Positions 1 through 6,609 are shown, numbered from the stretch's first letter. The stretch: DNA of 6,957 nucleotides from Bacteroidales bacterium (GCA_023227645.1 JALNVJ010000080.1:1-6957), one strand, 5' to 3'. Numbers and translations are program-made. Notes: generated by a model from the letters alone, not told the origin.

Positions 1-44
1 CAAGCGGTAAACCGATAAGTAATCCGTAAGATAGACAATATTAA

Positions 45-341
45 AGCTATGCAAATACAAAACAGAGTTACAAAAATAAATTTGTACATTTGCCAGAAGA
101 ATATAAATATTGTTCAGCAATTGATTATGCATCAGGGAAAGGAATATTAAAGGTTGAAGTGATAAAATGATATTTATGAATAAGTATCGGATTGCAAATC
201 CTGCACGACGGAACAAGTTTTGATGAGAAAACAGGTATTTATTATTTGGATTTAAATAAAAGAAGGGCAGAAATGGATTTAAAGCCAATTGAAGAATACT
301 TAAAGAATTGGGATGCAGAACTAAGAAATATACCTAAATAG
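45..341 (+). pseudogene. Degraded coding remnant, product not recognised
   Basis: One frame reads as plausible protein on both sides of two in-frame stops (TGA at 168-170 and TGA at 177-179). The upstream part, about 41 residues, ends GKGILKVEVIK. The downstream part, 180-341, reads GLQILHDGTSFDEKTGIYYL and continues to a charged tail ending RNIPK before TAG. The downstream part has no ATG near its beginning. An ATG at 167 overlaps the first stop (ATGA), but its frame closes after 18 codons at 221-223. This could be one gene broken by stops, or the end of one gene translationally coupled to a second small gene that has a frameshift near 180-195. The stop at 339-341 lies 11 bases from the stop of the convergent minus-strand gene, as expected for a real gene end. 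I do not recognise the family. Positions 1-44 show nothing further. Confidence 0.35.
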
Positions 342-352
342 TGTATTTCTAT

Positions 353-715
353 TTACTTCCTAGTTTTATAATGCAATATATGTATTGTAACTCCTATTGC
401 TATGGCGAATAGGAGTATCTTGACCCAGAGTATTGGGACGAAGCATAGGGCGCTGATTGTGATTGTTATCCATAGTAGGCTTATGCTGGATATTTTTATT
501 TTTAGGGGTATGGATTTATCTTCTTGAAAACTTTTGATATAAGGTCCTAAGATTTTATGGTTTATTAGCCAGCAGTAGAGTTTGTCGGAGCTTTTAAGGA
601 ATAGGTAGGAGGATAATAATAGGAAGGGGGTTGTGGGTAGTATGGGTAATGCAATTCCAATTATTCCTAATGTTAGACTAATTATCCCTAGTGTTTTAAG
701 TAGTATTCTCTTCAT
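353..715 (-). CDS. DUF454 (YbaN-like) small inner-membrane protein
   Basis: A 120-residue protein of the DUF454 family, the family of E. coli YbaN, whose molecular function is not established. The family signature is clear: a glycine-rich hydrophobic N-terminus (about 7-24), then LPILPTTPFLLL (23-34), then a short loop with paired serines (42-43) and a WLINHKILGPYI stretch (49-60). Two further hydrophobic segments lie at about 75-93 and 96-114, and the tail is basic, KTRK. It is therefore predicted to be an integral cytoplasmic-membrane protein. The length matches the family. The ATG (complement of 713-715) follows the TAG stop of murF-alr (complement of 717-719) after a single base, so the two are almost certainly co-transcribed and probably translationally coupled. 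No separate promoter is evident. A cell-envelope role is suggested only by the neighbour and is inference. Confidence 0.85.
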   Translation of the reverse strand: MKRILLKTLGIISLTLGIIGIALPILPTTPFLLLSSYLFLKSSDKLYCWLINHKILGPYIKSFQEDKSIPLKIKISSISLLWITITISALCFVPILWVKILLFAIAIGVTIHILHYKTRK

Positions 716-716
716 T

Positions 717-3203
717 CTATTCTTGATAAAAAACTCTTTTTACTCTTGACGATACTGTTGTGAAGACTTCGTAGGGTATTGTCTCAAGCTCTTTTGCAAT
801 ATTATTTACACTAAATTCTTCTCCAAAAATTACTACTTCGTCTCCTTCTCTACAATCAATATTTGTAATATCAATCATACACATATCCATACATATACTC
901 CCAATAATTGGTGCTAAGAATCCATTAATATAAACCTTCCCTCTACCATTGCCTCTCTTTCTGTTTAGTCCATCGGCATATCCAATTGGGATAACTCCTA
1001 TGGTTCTCTCTTGTTTGGCTATAAAATTCCTATTATAACTAACGCTTTCATCTTTGGCTATCTTTCTTTTTAGGGTTAGGATGGTTTTAAGTCTATGAAC
1101 ATATCTTAGCTTTTTCTCGTCTTCTTCATTTATTCCAATACCATACATTCCTATTCCAAGTCTAACCATATTGTATTGTGCTTCAGGGAAACGTATTATG
1201 GCTGCTGAGTTTGCAATATGACGTATTATAGGGTAATTAAATTCTCTTATTAGTCTTGTGCTAAGTTTTTCAAACCTATTTATCTGTTCTCTTGTAAAGT
1301 CATCAAATTCTGGATTATCTGATCCTGCTAAATGGGAGAATATTGACTTTATCTTAATATTTTGATTGGCTTTTAGAATATCTACTAATTCTTCCAAATC
1401 TCCTTCTTCCATTCCTAGGCGATGCATTCCGGTATCGAGCTTGATATGTATATTTAATTCCTTCTTCCTATTAATTGTTTCGTAATCTCTTTTGGCAGAA
1501 ATCATCTCCTTAAGAATAGATATTGAGTATATCTCTGGTTCCAAATCGTAGTGAATTATCTTAGCTATACTTTCTTTTTCAGGACTCATAACCATTATTG
1601 GTAGGTTAATTCCATTGATCCTAAGTTCACTTCCCTCGTCAGCAAATGCAACTGCAAGATAGTCAATATTGTGATTTGCAAGGGTAGAGGCTATCTCAAA
1701 ACCTCCCGAACCATAACTATGAGCTTTAACCATTGCCATTAGTTTTACCCCTTCATTTAGTTTGGTTTTAAAATAATTAACATTATGTGCTAGTGCAGAG
1801 AGATTTATATCTAATACAGTTTCGTGGGTTTTTTTCTCAAAGTAACGAGAGATTTTCTCAAATTCGAAGCTTCTTGCTCCCTTAATAAGAATTATCTCTT
1901 CCTTAAAATCATTTAATGAGGAGTTTTTTAAGAAGTCTTGTGTTGAAGCATATATAGTATTGTCTATTGTGAGAAGATATTGATTTTTAATAAAACCATC
2001 ACCTATACCAATTAGCTTATCTATATTTTTTTCTATAAGTAGTTTGTTGATTGCTATGTATAATTCTTTTTGATTAATATAGGATTGGGTAATATCGGAG
2101 AGTATAGCTGTTTTGCTTAGCTCATTATTTTGTTGGTTAAGAAAAATTAATGCAAGCTCCAACGACATAAGGTCGGAGGAATAACTATCATTAATTATTA
2201 GAGTATGATTAACTCCTTCCTTCATTTGAAGTCTCATTTCAAGAGATTGAAGAGAGGATGTCCTATTTCTTAGGGTTTCATTATCAATACCAATTGCTAA
2301 GCATGCAATAAAAGCATTTATAGAGTTTTCAATACTTGCTTTATCAATAAAAGGAATAGAAAAAGAGGATTTAATATTCTTATAATTATAGTATATATCT
2401 GTTTGGTTTTTCTTAGTTTCTATGTTTTCTATTTTAAAGCAAGCACTTCTATCAAACCCCCAACTAATTAATTCTTTCCCACTATCTTTATATGTGTTTT
2501 GTATTTCCTTATCAATTTCTTTATTATCTATACAATAAACTATGGTGTCGGAATTTTTGAATAAAAGTATCTTCTCTAAAATCTTTTCAGTTATGGAATT
2601 AAAATAAACTTGGTGGGCATCCCCTATATTAGTAATTATTCCGACTGTAGGATTAATCATCTCTTCCAGTTTAATCATCTCTCCTTTTTGAGAAATACCT
2701 GCTTCAATAACACCTATTTCATCATCTTCTTCCAAATTCCAAATAGAGAGGGCTACCCCAATTTGTGAATTATAACTTCTTGGACTCTTACAAACCTTTT
2801 TGTCATTATCAATTAACTGAACAATCCAATCTTTAACAATAGTCTTTCCATTTGAACCAGTAATTGCAATTATTGGATTATTAAACATATCCCTCTTTAC
2901 CTTAACCAAAGATTGTAGAGCTTGAATTGTATTTTCAACAAGGACAAAACAAGTCTCTTCATAGTTAGAGAAATCAGTTGGGAGGTTTTCCACCACAAAA
3001 GCCCTAACACCTCTTAAATAAAGTTCGGGTATATATTTTTCACCATTATTGGAAAGAGTTTTTATAGCAAAAAACACAGTTCCTTCAACCTCATTAAGCT
3101 TTCTGCTATCAAAAACTAGGTTTTTAATAAGAAAATCATCTTTTCTATTATTAAAAACTTCGCTTTTTATGTAATTTGAAATATCATTAATTAAGAAATC
3201 CAT
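717..3203 (-). CDS. murF-alr: Bifunctional MurF ligase / alanine racemase
   Basis: Fusion of UDP-N-acetylmuramoyl-tripeptide:D-alanyl-D-alanine ligase (about residues 1-455) with PLP-dependent alanine racemase (about 462-828), an arrangement typical of Bacteroidota. It acts in the cytoplasm: the racemase makes D-Ala, and MurF joins D-Ala-D-Ala to the UDP-MurNAc-tripeptide using ATP. Numbering is from the ATG at 3203. The MurF part shows the ATP-binding loop GSNGKT (116-121), an ENSINAF segment and the DSYSSD motif (339-344), where most MurF proteins have DSYN. The Alr part shows MVKAHSYG with the PLP lysine K493, RLGIGMYG with the PLP-phosphate arginine, SYN with the second catalytic base Y723, IPIGYADG, and SICMDM. 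The length matches other fused proteins. A TTG at 3209 is also in frame, but I prefer the ATG because the promoter box at 3221-3228 puts the transcript start near 3213. DUF454 follows one base downstream. Confidence 0.96.
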   Translation of the reverse strand: MDFLINDISNYIKSEVFNNRKDDFLIKNLVFDSRKLNEVEGTVFFAIKTLSNNGEKYIPELYLRGVRAFVVENLPTDFSNYEETCFVLVENTIQALQSLVKVKRDMFNNPIIAITGSNGKTIVKDWIVQLIDNDKKVCKSPRSYNSQIGVALSIWNLEEDDEIGVIEAGISQKGEMIKLEEMINPTVGIITNIGDAHQVYFNSITEKILEKILLFKNSDTIVYCIDNKEIDKEIQNTYKDSGKELISWGFDRSACFKIENIETKKNQTDIYYNYKNIKSSFSIPFIDKASIENSINAFIACLAIGIDNETLRNRTSSLQSLEMRLQMKEGVNHTLIINDSYSSDLMSLELALIFLNQQNNELSKTAILSDITQSYINQKELYIAINKLLIEKNIDKLIGIGDGFIKNQYLLTIDNTIYASTQDFLKNSSLNDFKEEIILIKGARSFEFEKISRYFEKKTHETVLDINLSALAHNVNYFKTKLNEGVKLMAMVKAHSYGSGGFEIASTLANHNIDYLAVAFADEGSELRINGINLPIMVMSPEKESIAKIIHYDLEPEIYSISILKEMISAKRDYETINRKKELNIHIKLDTGMHRLGMEEGDLEELVDILKANQNIKIKSIFSHLAGSDNPEFDDFTREQINRFEKLSTRLIREFNYPIIRHIANSAAIIRFPEAQYNMVRLGIGMYGIGINEEDEKKLRYVHRLKTILTLKRKIAKDESVSYNRNFIAKQERTIGVIPIGYADGLNRKRGNGRGKVYINGFLAPIIGSICMDMCMIDITNIDCREGDEVVIFGEEFSVNNIAKELETIPYEVFTTVSSRVKRVFYQE

Positions 3204-3220
3204 AAGCAATAAAATATCTG

Positions 3221-3228
3221 CAAAGTTA
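3221..3228 (-). promoter_or_regulatory. Bacteroidota -7 box for murF-alr
   Basis: On the minus strand this reads TAACTTTG followed by C, an exact match to the TAnnTTTG box used by the Bacteroidota primary sigma factor. It would start transcription near 3213, leaving a leader of about ten bases before the ATG at 3203. I see no convincing TTTG -33 element at the usual distance; the nearest TTG (complement of 3256-3258) is about 27 bases away. Confidence 0.5.
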
Positions 3229-3298
3229 GGTCTTTTTGTCGTTTAAGGCTCGTTTCAAGTGTAAAAAATGAGTGTTTTAAAAAATAGTTGTCGAATTA

Positions 3299-3330
3299 TT
3301 TCTTTATATCAAAGATACTAACTAATTTTG
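3299..3330 (+). promoter_or_regulatory. Predicted promoter of gdhA
   Basis: TAATTTTG at 3323-3330 matches the Bacteroidota TAnnTTTG -7 box. Twenty bases upstream is TTTC (3299-3302), one base from the TTTG -33 element. Transcription would begin near 3337, giving a leader of about 60 bases. This promoter diverges from the murF-alr one, with the two -7 boxes about 95 bases apart. No operator palindrome is evident between them. Confidence 0.5.
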
Positions 3331-3379
3331 TGCTTTCAAATTTAAGTAAAGAAGTTTGGAATAAATAGTTTAACTACAT

Positions 3380-3395
3380 AAAAAAAAAATAAATT
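3380..3395 (+). promoter_or_regulatory. A-rich translation-initiation leader of gdhA
   Basis: A run of ten A (3380-3389) followed by TAAATT leads directly into the ATG, and no Shine-Dalgarno-like purine block is present. In Bacteroidota, A-rich, unstructured sequence just before the start commonly takes the place of the Shine-Dalgarno site in well-expressed genes. It supports the ATG at 3396 as the start. Confidence 0.5.
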
Positions 3396-4730
3396 ATGGA
3401 CGTAAAAAAAATTTTAGCTGATGTTGAAGCTAAGAACCCAGGAGAACCATTGTTCTTACAAGCAGTTACAGAAGTTTTAGAAACAATTGAAGACTATGTT
3501 GCTGAAAATCCTCAATACGATAAGTTTAGCATTATAGAAAGAATGGTTGAGCCAGATAGGATCATCCAATTCAGAGTTGAATGGGTAGATGATAATCATA
3601 AGGTTCAAGTTAACCGTGGTTACCGTGTACAATTCAATAACGCTATTGGACCATACAAGGGAGGACTTCGTTTCCATCCTTCAGTTAAACTTGATACATT
3701 AAAGTTCTTAGGATTTGAACAAACTTTCAAAAACTCATTAACTACACTTCCAATGGGTGGTGGAAAGGGAGGATCTGATTTCAATCCACAAGGAAAATCA
3801 GATAATGAAATTATGCGTTTCTGCCATGCATTTATGACTGAACTTTACACTTATATTGGAGCAGATAAAGATGTTCCAGCTGGAGATATCGGAGTAGGTG
3901 GAAGAGAAATTGGTTATTTGTACGGTATGTATAAGAAACTAGCTAGAGAAAACACTGGAGTTTTAACAGGAAAAGGTGCAGGTTGGGGAGGTTCAATCCT
4001 TCGTCCAGAAGCAACTGGATTTGGTGGAGTTTACTTCGTTCAAAACATGTTGAGAGCACATACAATGAATATTGAAGGAAAATCAATATCATTATCTGGT
4101 TTTGGTAACGTAGCATGGGGAGCAGCTTTAAAAGCAACCGAATTAGGTGCATTTGTTAAAGTTATCTCAGGACCTGATGGATATGTTATCAATGAAGCAC
4201 CAATGACGCAAGAACAAATTGACTACATGTTGGAATTAAGAGCTTCAAACAATAACGTAGTTAAACCATATGCAGATAAATTTGGGGTTAAGTTTGTTGC
4301 AGGCAAGAAAGCATGGGAAGTTCCAGTTGATATTGCAATGCCATGTGCATTCCAAAATGAATTAGATGCAGATGATGCTAAACAACTTATTGCTAACGGT
4401 GTTAAATTAGTTTGTGAAGTTTCAAATATGGGATGTACTGCTGAAGCTGTACACGAATTACAAAAAGCTAAAATTATATTTGCTCCTGGTAAAGCAGCTA
4501 ACGCTGGTGGAGTAGGTGTTTCTGGTCTTGAAATGAGCCAAAATGCAGGTCATATTAGTTGGACAGGAGCAGAAGTTGATCAAAGACTTCACGCTATGAT
4601 GGATTCAATTCATGAAAACTGTATTAATTATGGTAAAGAAAAAGATGGATATGTAAACTATGTAAAGGGTGCTAACGTAGCAGGCTTTATTAAAGTTGCA
4701 GATTCAATGATTGAACTTGGTGTTTGCTAA
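3396..4730 (+). CDS. gdhA: NADP-type glutamate dehydrogenase
   Basis: A 444-residue hexameric glutamate dehydrogenase, complete and of the usual length. It interconverts 2-oxoglutarate plus ammonium and L-glutamate in the cytoplasm, and the NADP-dependent enzymes of this group usually work in ammonium assimilation. The N-terminal substrate domain carries the known active-site positions: GPYKGGLRFHP with K88, K112 in the QTFKNSL stretch, PMGGGKGGSDF with catalytic K124, and PAGDIGVGGREIGY with D164. LTGKGAGWGGS (190-200) is typical of the small-hexamer class. The Rossmann nucleotide site follows at SGFGNVAWG (234-242), and the C-terminus has ANAGGVGVSGLEMSQNA. NADP rather than NAD preference is inferred from overall resemblance. 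The gene has its own promoter, an A-rich leader and a strong terminator, so it is probably monocistronic and highly expressed. Its last codons (DSMIELGVC) recur as a non-coding copy at 6475-6513. Confidence 0.97.
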   Translation: MDVKKILADVEAKNPGEPLFLQAVTEVLETIEDYVAENPQYDKFSIIERMVEPDRIIQFRVEWVDDNHKVQVNRGYRVQFNNAIGPYKGGLRFHPSVKLDTLKFLGFEQTFKNSLTTLPMGGGKGGSDFNPQGKSDNEIMRFCHAFMTELYTYIGADKDVPAGDIGVGGREIGYLYGMYKKLARENTGVLTGKGAGWGGSILRPEATGFGGVYFVQNMLRAHTMNIEGKSISLSGFGNVAWGAALKATELGAFVKVISGPDGYVINEAPMTQEQIDYMLELRASNNNVVKPYADKFGVKFVAGKKAWEVPVDIAMPCAFQNELDADDAKQLIANGVKLVCEVSNMGCTAEAVHELQKAKIIFAPGKAANAGGVGVSGLEMSQNAGHISWTGAEVDQRLHAMMDSIHENCINYGKEKDGYVNYVKGANVAGFIKVADSMIELGVC

Positions 4731-4731
4731 G
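4692..4731 (+). repeat. gdhA 3'-end direct repeat, left copy
   Basis: The last bases of gdhA, encoding KVADSMIELGVC and the stop, recur at 6475-6513 in the same orientation. By hand alignment 36 of 40 columns are identical, with three substitutions and one gap. The longest shared blocks are GATTCAATGAT and TGTTTGCTAAG. A terminator with the same stem follows each copy. Confidence 0.85.
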
Positions 4732-4754
4732 CTATAAAATTGACAAATAATATG

Positions 4755-4786
4755 AAAGCGTCTCATTTCTGAGACGCTTTTTTTTT
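4755..4786 (+). terminator. Intrinsic terminator of gdhA
   Basis: A perfect 11-bp stem (AAAGCGTCTCA, 4755-4765, with its complement at 4770-4780) closes a TTTC loop and runs into nine T (4778-4786). It lies 24 bases after the gdhA stop codon. It has no long A run on its left side, so it looks one-directional. The T run partly overlaps the -33 element of the next promoter. Confidence 0.93.
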
Positions 4787-4817
4787 GTTTATATGTCGAA
4801 TAATATTTTTACTTTTG
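4784..4817 (+). promoter_or_regulatory. Predicted promoter of the deiminase unit
   Basis: TTTG (4784-4787) and TACTTTTG (4810-4817) fit the Bacteroidota -33 and TAnnTTTG -7 boxes, with a 22-base spacer that is slightly long. Transcription would start near 4824. The ATG at 4793 would then lie upstream of the transcript, which favours the in-frame ATG at 4835. The sequence after the box resembles that after 6609. Confidence 0.5.
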
Positions 4818-4834
4818 CCGTAAACAAATTAATT

Positions 4835-5659
4835 ATGTCAAAATTAATAACTGGTAACGAAACCAATATTGTCTATTTCTCAGAATGGATAAAGGATTTT
4901 CGATGCTATGGAGCAATAACCAAAATATTAGATAAATATCAAGTAAAACATGAAATATTGTCATTTACAAAGGACTACTGGGCCAGAGATTATATGCCTA
5001 TTCAGACATCAGAATCTACATTTATCCAATATTGCTATAATCCTGATTATTTGCAAGCAAAGACGTCATATATAACCGACCCGACAGCTTGTTGTAAACA
5101 TCTGAATATTGATACTATCAAAACTGATATTGTTATCGATGGGGGCAATATTATAAAATGTAAAGATGCTATTATAATGACAGATAAAGTGCTATGTGAA
5201 AATCCTACATATTCTAAATCTGAACTAATTAATCAGCTGGAAGTTCTTTTTCAAGCAGAGCTAATTCTAATACCTTGGGATAGAAACGAGCCTTATGGGC
5301 ATGCTGACGGAATGGTTCGCATTATTAAAGACAAGAAAATATTGCTAAATAACTACATGGATTTTGATAAAGGATTGAGAAAAAATCTAGTCAAAGTATT
5401 AAGTCCTCATTTCGAGATAATTGAACTACACTACAATGTATCGAAGCTATCAGAATTGAGTTGGTCTTATATCAATTTTCTGCAAGTAGGAAATCTTATT
5501 CTGTTACCAGCAATGGGAATAGACGAAGACGGACAGGCTCTCTGTCTGTTCAAAGAGATTTTTAATACAAACATCGAGCAGATAGATGTTTCAGAGATTG
5601 TTCCAAAAGGAGGAGCTTTGAACTGTATTTCGTGGAATATAAAACAATTATTAAACTAA
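4835..5659 (+). CDS. Short agmatine deiminase-like (PAD_porph) protein
   Basis: A member of the guanidino-group-modifying superfamily, in the bacterial agmatine/peptidyl-arginine deiminase branch. These enzymes hydrolyse a guanidino group to a ureido group plus ammonia through a cysteine thiouronium intermediate. Numbering from ATG 4835 (274 residues): YWARDYMPIQ (49-58) with the substrate-binding aspartate D52, DGGNI (102-106), the GHADG motif with H156 and D158, and GGALNCIS near the C-terminus with the presumed nucleophile C264. All key catalytic positions are present, so it is probably active. Ordinary agmatine deiminases have about 340-370 residues; this one lacks much of their N-terminal part, so the substrate is uncertain (agmatine, free or peptidyl arginine, or another guanidine). 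No N-carbamoylputrescine amidase gene lies beside it. An upstream ATG at 4793 is in frame but precedes the predicted transcription start. No signal peptide is seen, so it is likely cytoplasmic. The next gene begins 8-11 bases downstream. Confidence 0.85.
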   Translation: MSKLITGNETNIVYFSEWIKDFRCYGAITKILDKYQVKHEILSFTKDYWARDYMPIQTSESTFIQYCYNPDYLQAKTSYITDPTACCKHLNIDTIKTDIVIDGGNIIKCKDAIIMTDKVLCENPTYSKSELINQLEVLFQAELILIPWDRNEPYGHADGMVRIIKDKKILLNNYMDFDKGLRKNLVKVLSPHFEIIELHYNVSKLSELSWSYINFLQVGNLILLPAMGIDEDGQALCLFKEIFNTNIEQIDVSEIVPKGGALNCISWNIKQLLN

Positions 5660-5670
5660 TTTTTTAAGTG

Positions 5671-6438
5671 ATGAACAACCTAAAATTATTATTAAAAGAG
5701 TTGCTGAAAACTTCTGACAAAGAAGAACAAGCAAAAATACTGCAAACTATCAATAAAAGCTTCTTATATCAATATATGCTCAAAATAGATGAGAATTTAA
5801 TATTATATCCTATCGAGGTTGAAGCATATTATTATAACGAAACTAATTTTCCTGATACTTGTGTTCATAAAAATGAATTACAAATGAAAAGATTTGGGAA
5901 ATTATATTTTCATCGTGCATCTCCAAATAAAGAAAGCTCTTTCCTCTATGATGGTGGCGGTTTTGACATTTGCCTTTCTGATAGTGAAAATTACTATCTG
6001 GGAATTTTAATAAGAAGTGCTTGGATTAATTCAGAAGAAATTCCGGTATGTGGTCCCGGACTATTAACCCGTCGGGTAGTTAAATATATATGCAAAGACG
6101 AGTCCGTCACTAAAATCACTGAAAAAGAAAAGAATGCAATCTGCAAACTAGAGGAAAATGATTCTGTAATAGTTGATGCAATTGACGATAATAGGCAAAA
6201 TAATTCTCCCATATTTAATTCCTCAAGATTTGGTATCAGTTCAATGGTACATCCTGAGTACGGATATAATAAACTTCGTTCATTAATAGAGTTGAAATGT
6301 CCTAACCATCCATTCAAGGAAAAAGAAAAGGCTGTAGAAATATATATGAGAGATAATAAAATTACACCAACAGAAGAAAATGTAAAACAACTGCTTGGAT
6401 ACGCTTCTAAAACTATTCTTGAAAAACTGAAGAATTAA
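5671..6438 (+). CDS. Divergent AAG/MPG-like DNA glycosylase homologue (tentative)
   Basis: Aligned by eye, the core follows human alkyladenine DNA glycosylase (AAG/MPG). Numbering from ATG 5671 (255 residues): IEVEAY (48-53) matches AAG ETEAY, giving E51 for catalytic E125 and Y53 for Y127. DTCVH has H66 for H136, FGKLYFH (75-81) matches the GTLYVY strand, LYDGGGFD (92-99) the IYGM region with Y93 for Y162, GILIRSA (111-117) the LLRAL strand with R115 for R182, CGPGLL (127-132) the CSGPSKL loop, and SSRFGIS (184-190) the final ARVGVG strand. AAG Y159 appears as histidine. A helical N-terminus of about 40 residues and a charged C-terminal extension of about 35 make it longer than the ~200-residue bacterial enzymes. 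If the match holds, it may excise damaged or modified bases, or bind them without cutting. It is co-transcribed with the deiminase. A GTG at 5668 is an alternative start; no clear ribosome site decides between them. Confidence 0.6.
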   Translation: MNNLKLLLKELLKTSDKEEQAKILQTINKSFLYQYMLKIDENLILYPIEVEAYYYNETNFPDTCVHKNELQMKRFGKLYFHRASPNKESSFLYDGGGFDICLSDSENYYLGILIRSAWINSEEIPVCGPGLLTRRVVKYICKDESVTKITEKEKNAICKLEENDSVIVDAIDDNRQNNSPIFNSSRFGISSMVHPEYGYNKLRSLIELKCPNHPFKEKEKAVEIYMRDNKITPTEENVKQLLGYASKTILEKLKN

Positions 6439-6474
6439 TCAGAGTTTAGCTATTGGCAACAGACACTCTGTCAA

Positions 6475-6513
6475 AAAGTTCTGATTCAATGATAGAACTT
6501 GTTGTTTGCTAAG
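6475..6513 (+). repeat. gdhA 3'-end direct repeat, right copy (vestigial)
   Basis: A non-coding copy of the gdhA tail that still reads DSMIEL-VC and a TAA at 6510-6512. One base is missing relative to gdhA just before GATTCAATGAT, which breaks the frame, and an in-frame TAG at 6447-6449 closes it upstream. The similarity fades upstream of 6475. It sits between the AAG-like gene and the second terminator, so it marks a duplication or insertion boundary rather than a gene. Confidence 0.85.
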
Positions 6514-6539
6514 ATAATAAATCATAAGAATAAATCACT

Positions 6540-6569
6540 AAAGCGTCTCAGAAATGAGACGCTTTTTTT
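6540..6569 (+). terminator. Intrinsic terminator after the two-gene unit
   Basis: An 11-bp perfect stem (6540-6550 with 6555-6565) with the same arms as the gdhA terminator but a GAAA loop, followed by seven T (6563-6569), a G, then nine more T. It lies about 100 bases after the AAG-like gene and presumably ends the deiminase/AAG-like transcript. The 26-base hairpin equals the reverse complement of 4755-4780. Confidence 0.92.
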
Positions 6570-6601
6570 GTTTTTTTTTATTTCTGTTTGTTAAATCTTT
6601 A

Positions 6602-6609
6602 TATCTTTG
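6602..6609 (+). promoter_or_regulatory. Predicted -7 box for the right-edge gene
   Basis: TATCTTTG followed by C matches the Bacteroidota TAnnTTTG box and lies 25 bases before the ATG at 6635. No good TTTG element sits at the usual distance; TTTC at 6581-6584 is 17 bases upstream of the box and is the best candidate. Confidence 0.45.

Noticed and set aside
49..150. 33-codon frame starting at ATG 49
   Set aside because: It is short, with biased composition and no initiation context, and it overlaps the more protein-like frame of the left remnant.
336..354. AAATAG / CTATTT inverted repeat between the left remnant and the DUF454 gene, as a possible terminator
   Set aside because: The six-pair stem is mostly A-T and no T run follows on either strand, so it is too weak to call.
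3204..3209. TTG start for murF-alr, two codons upstream of the ATG
   Set aside because: It would sit only about five bases from the predicted transcription start, and the ATG at 3203 is the simpler start.
3477..3677. Open frame antisense to gdhA
   Set aside because: It lies wholly within a clear, conserved gene, has no family features and is explained by the codon pattern of gdhA. The same applies to the antisense frame at 3943-4152.
5994..6317. Open frame of 107 codons antisense to the AAG-like gene
   Set aside because: The sense frame has an alignable core and operon context, whereas the antisense product shows no recognisable motif, promoter or start context.
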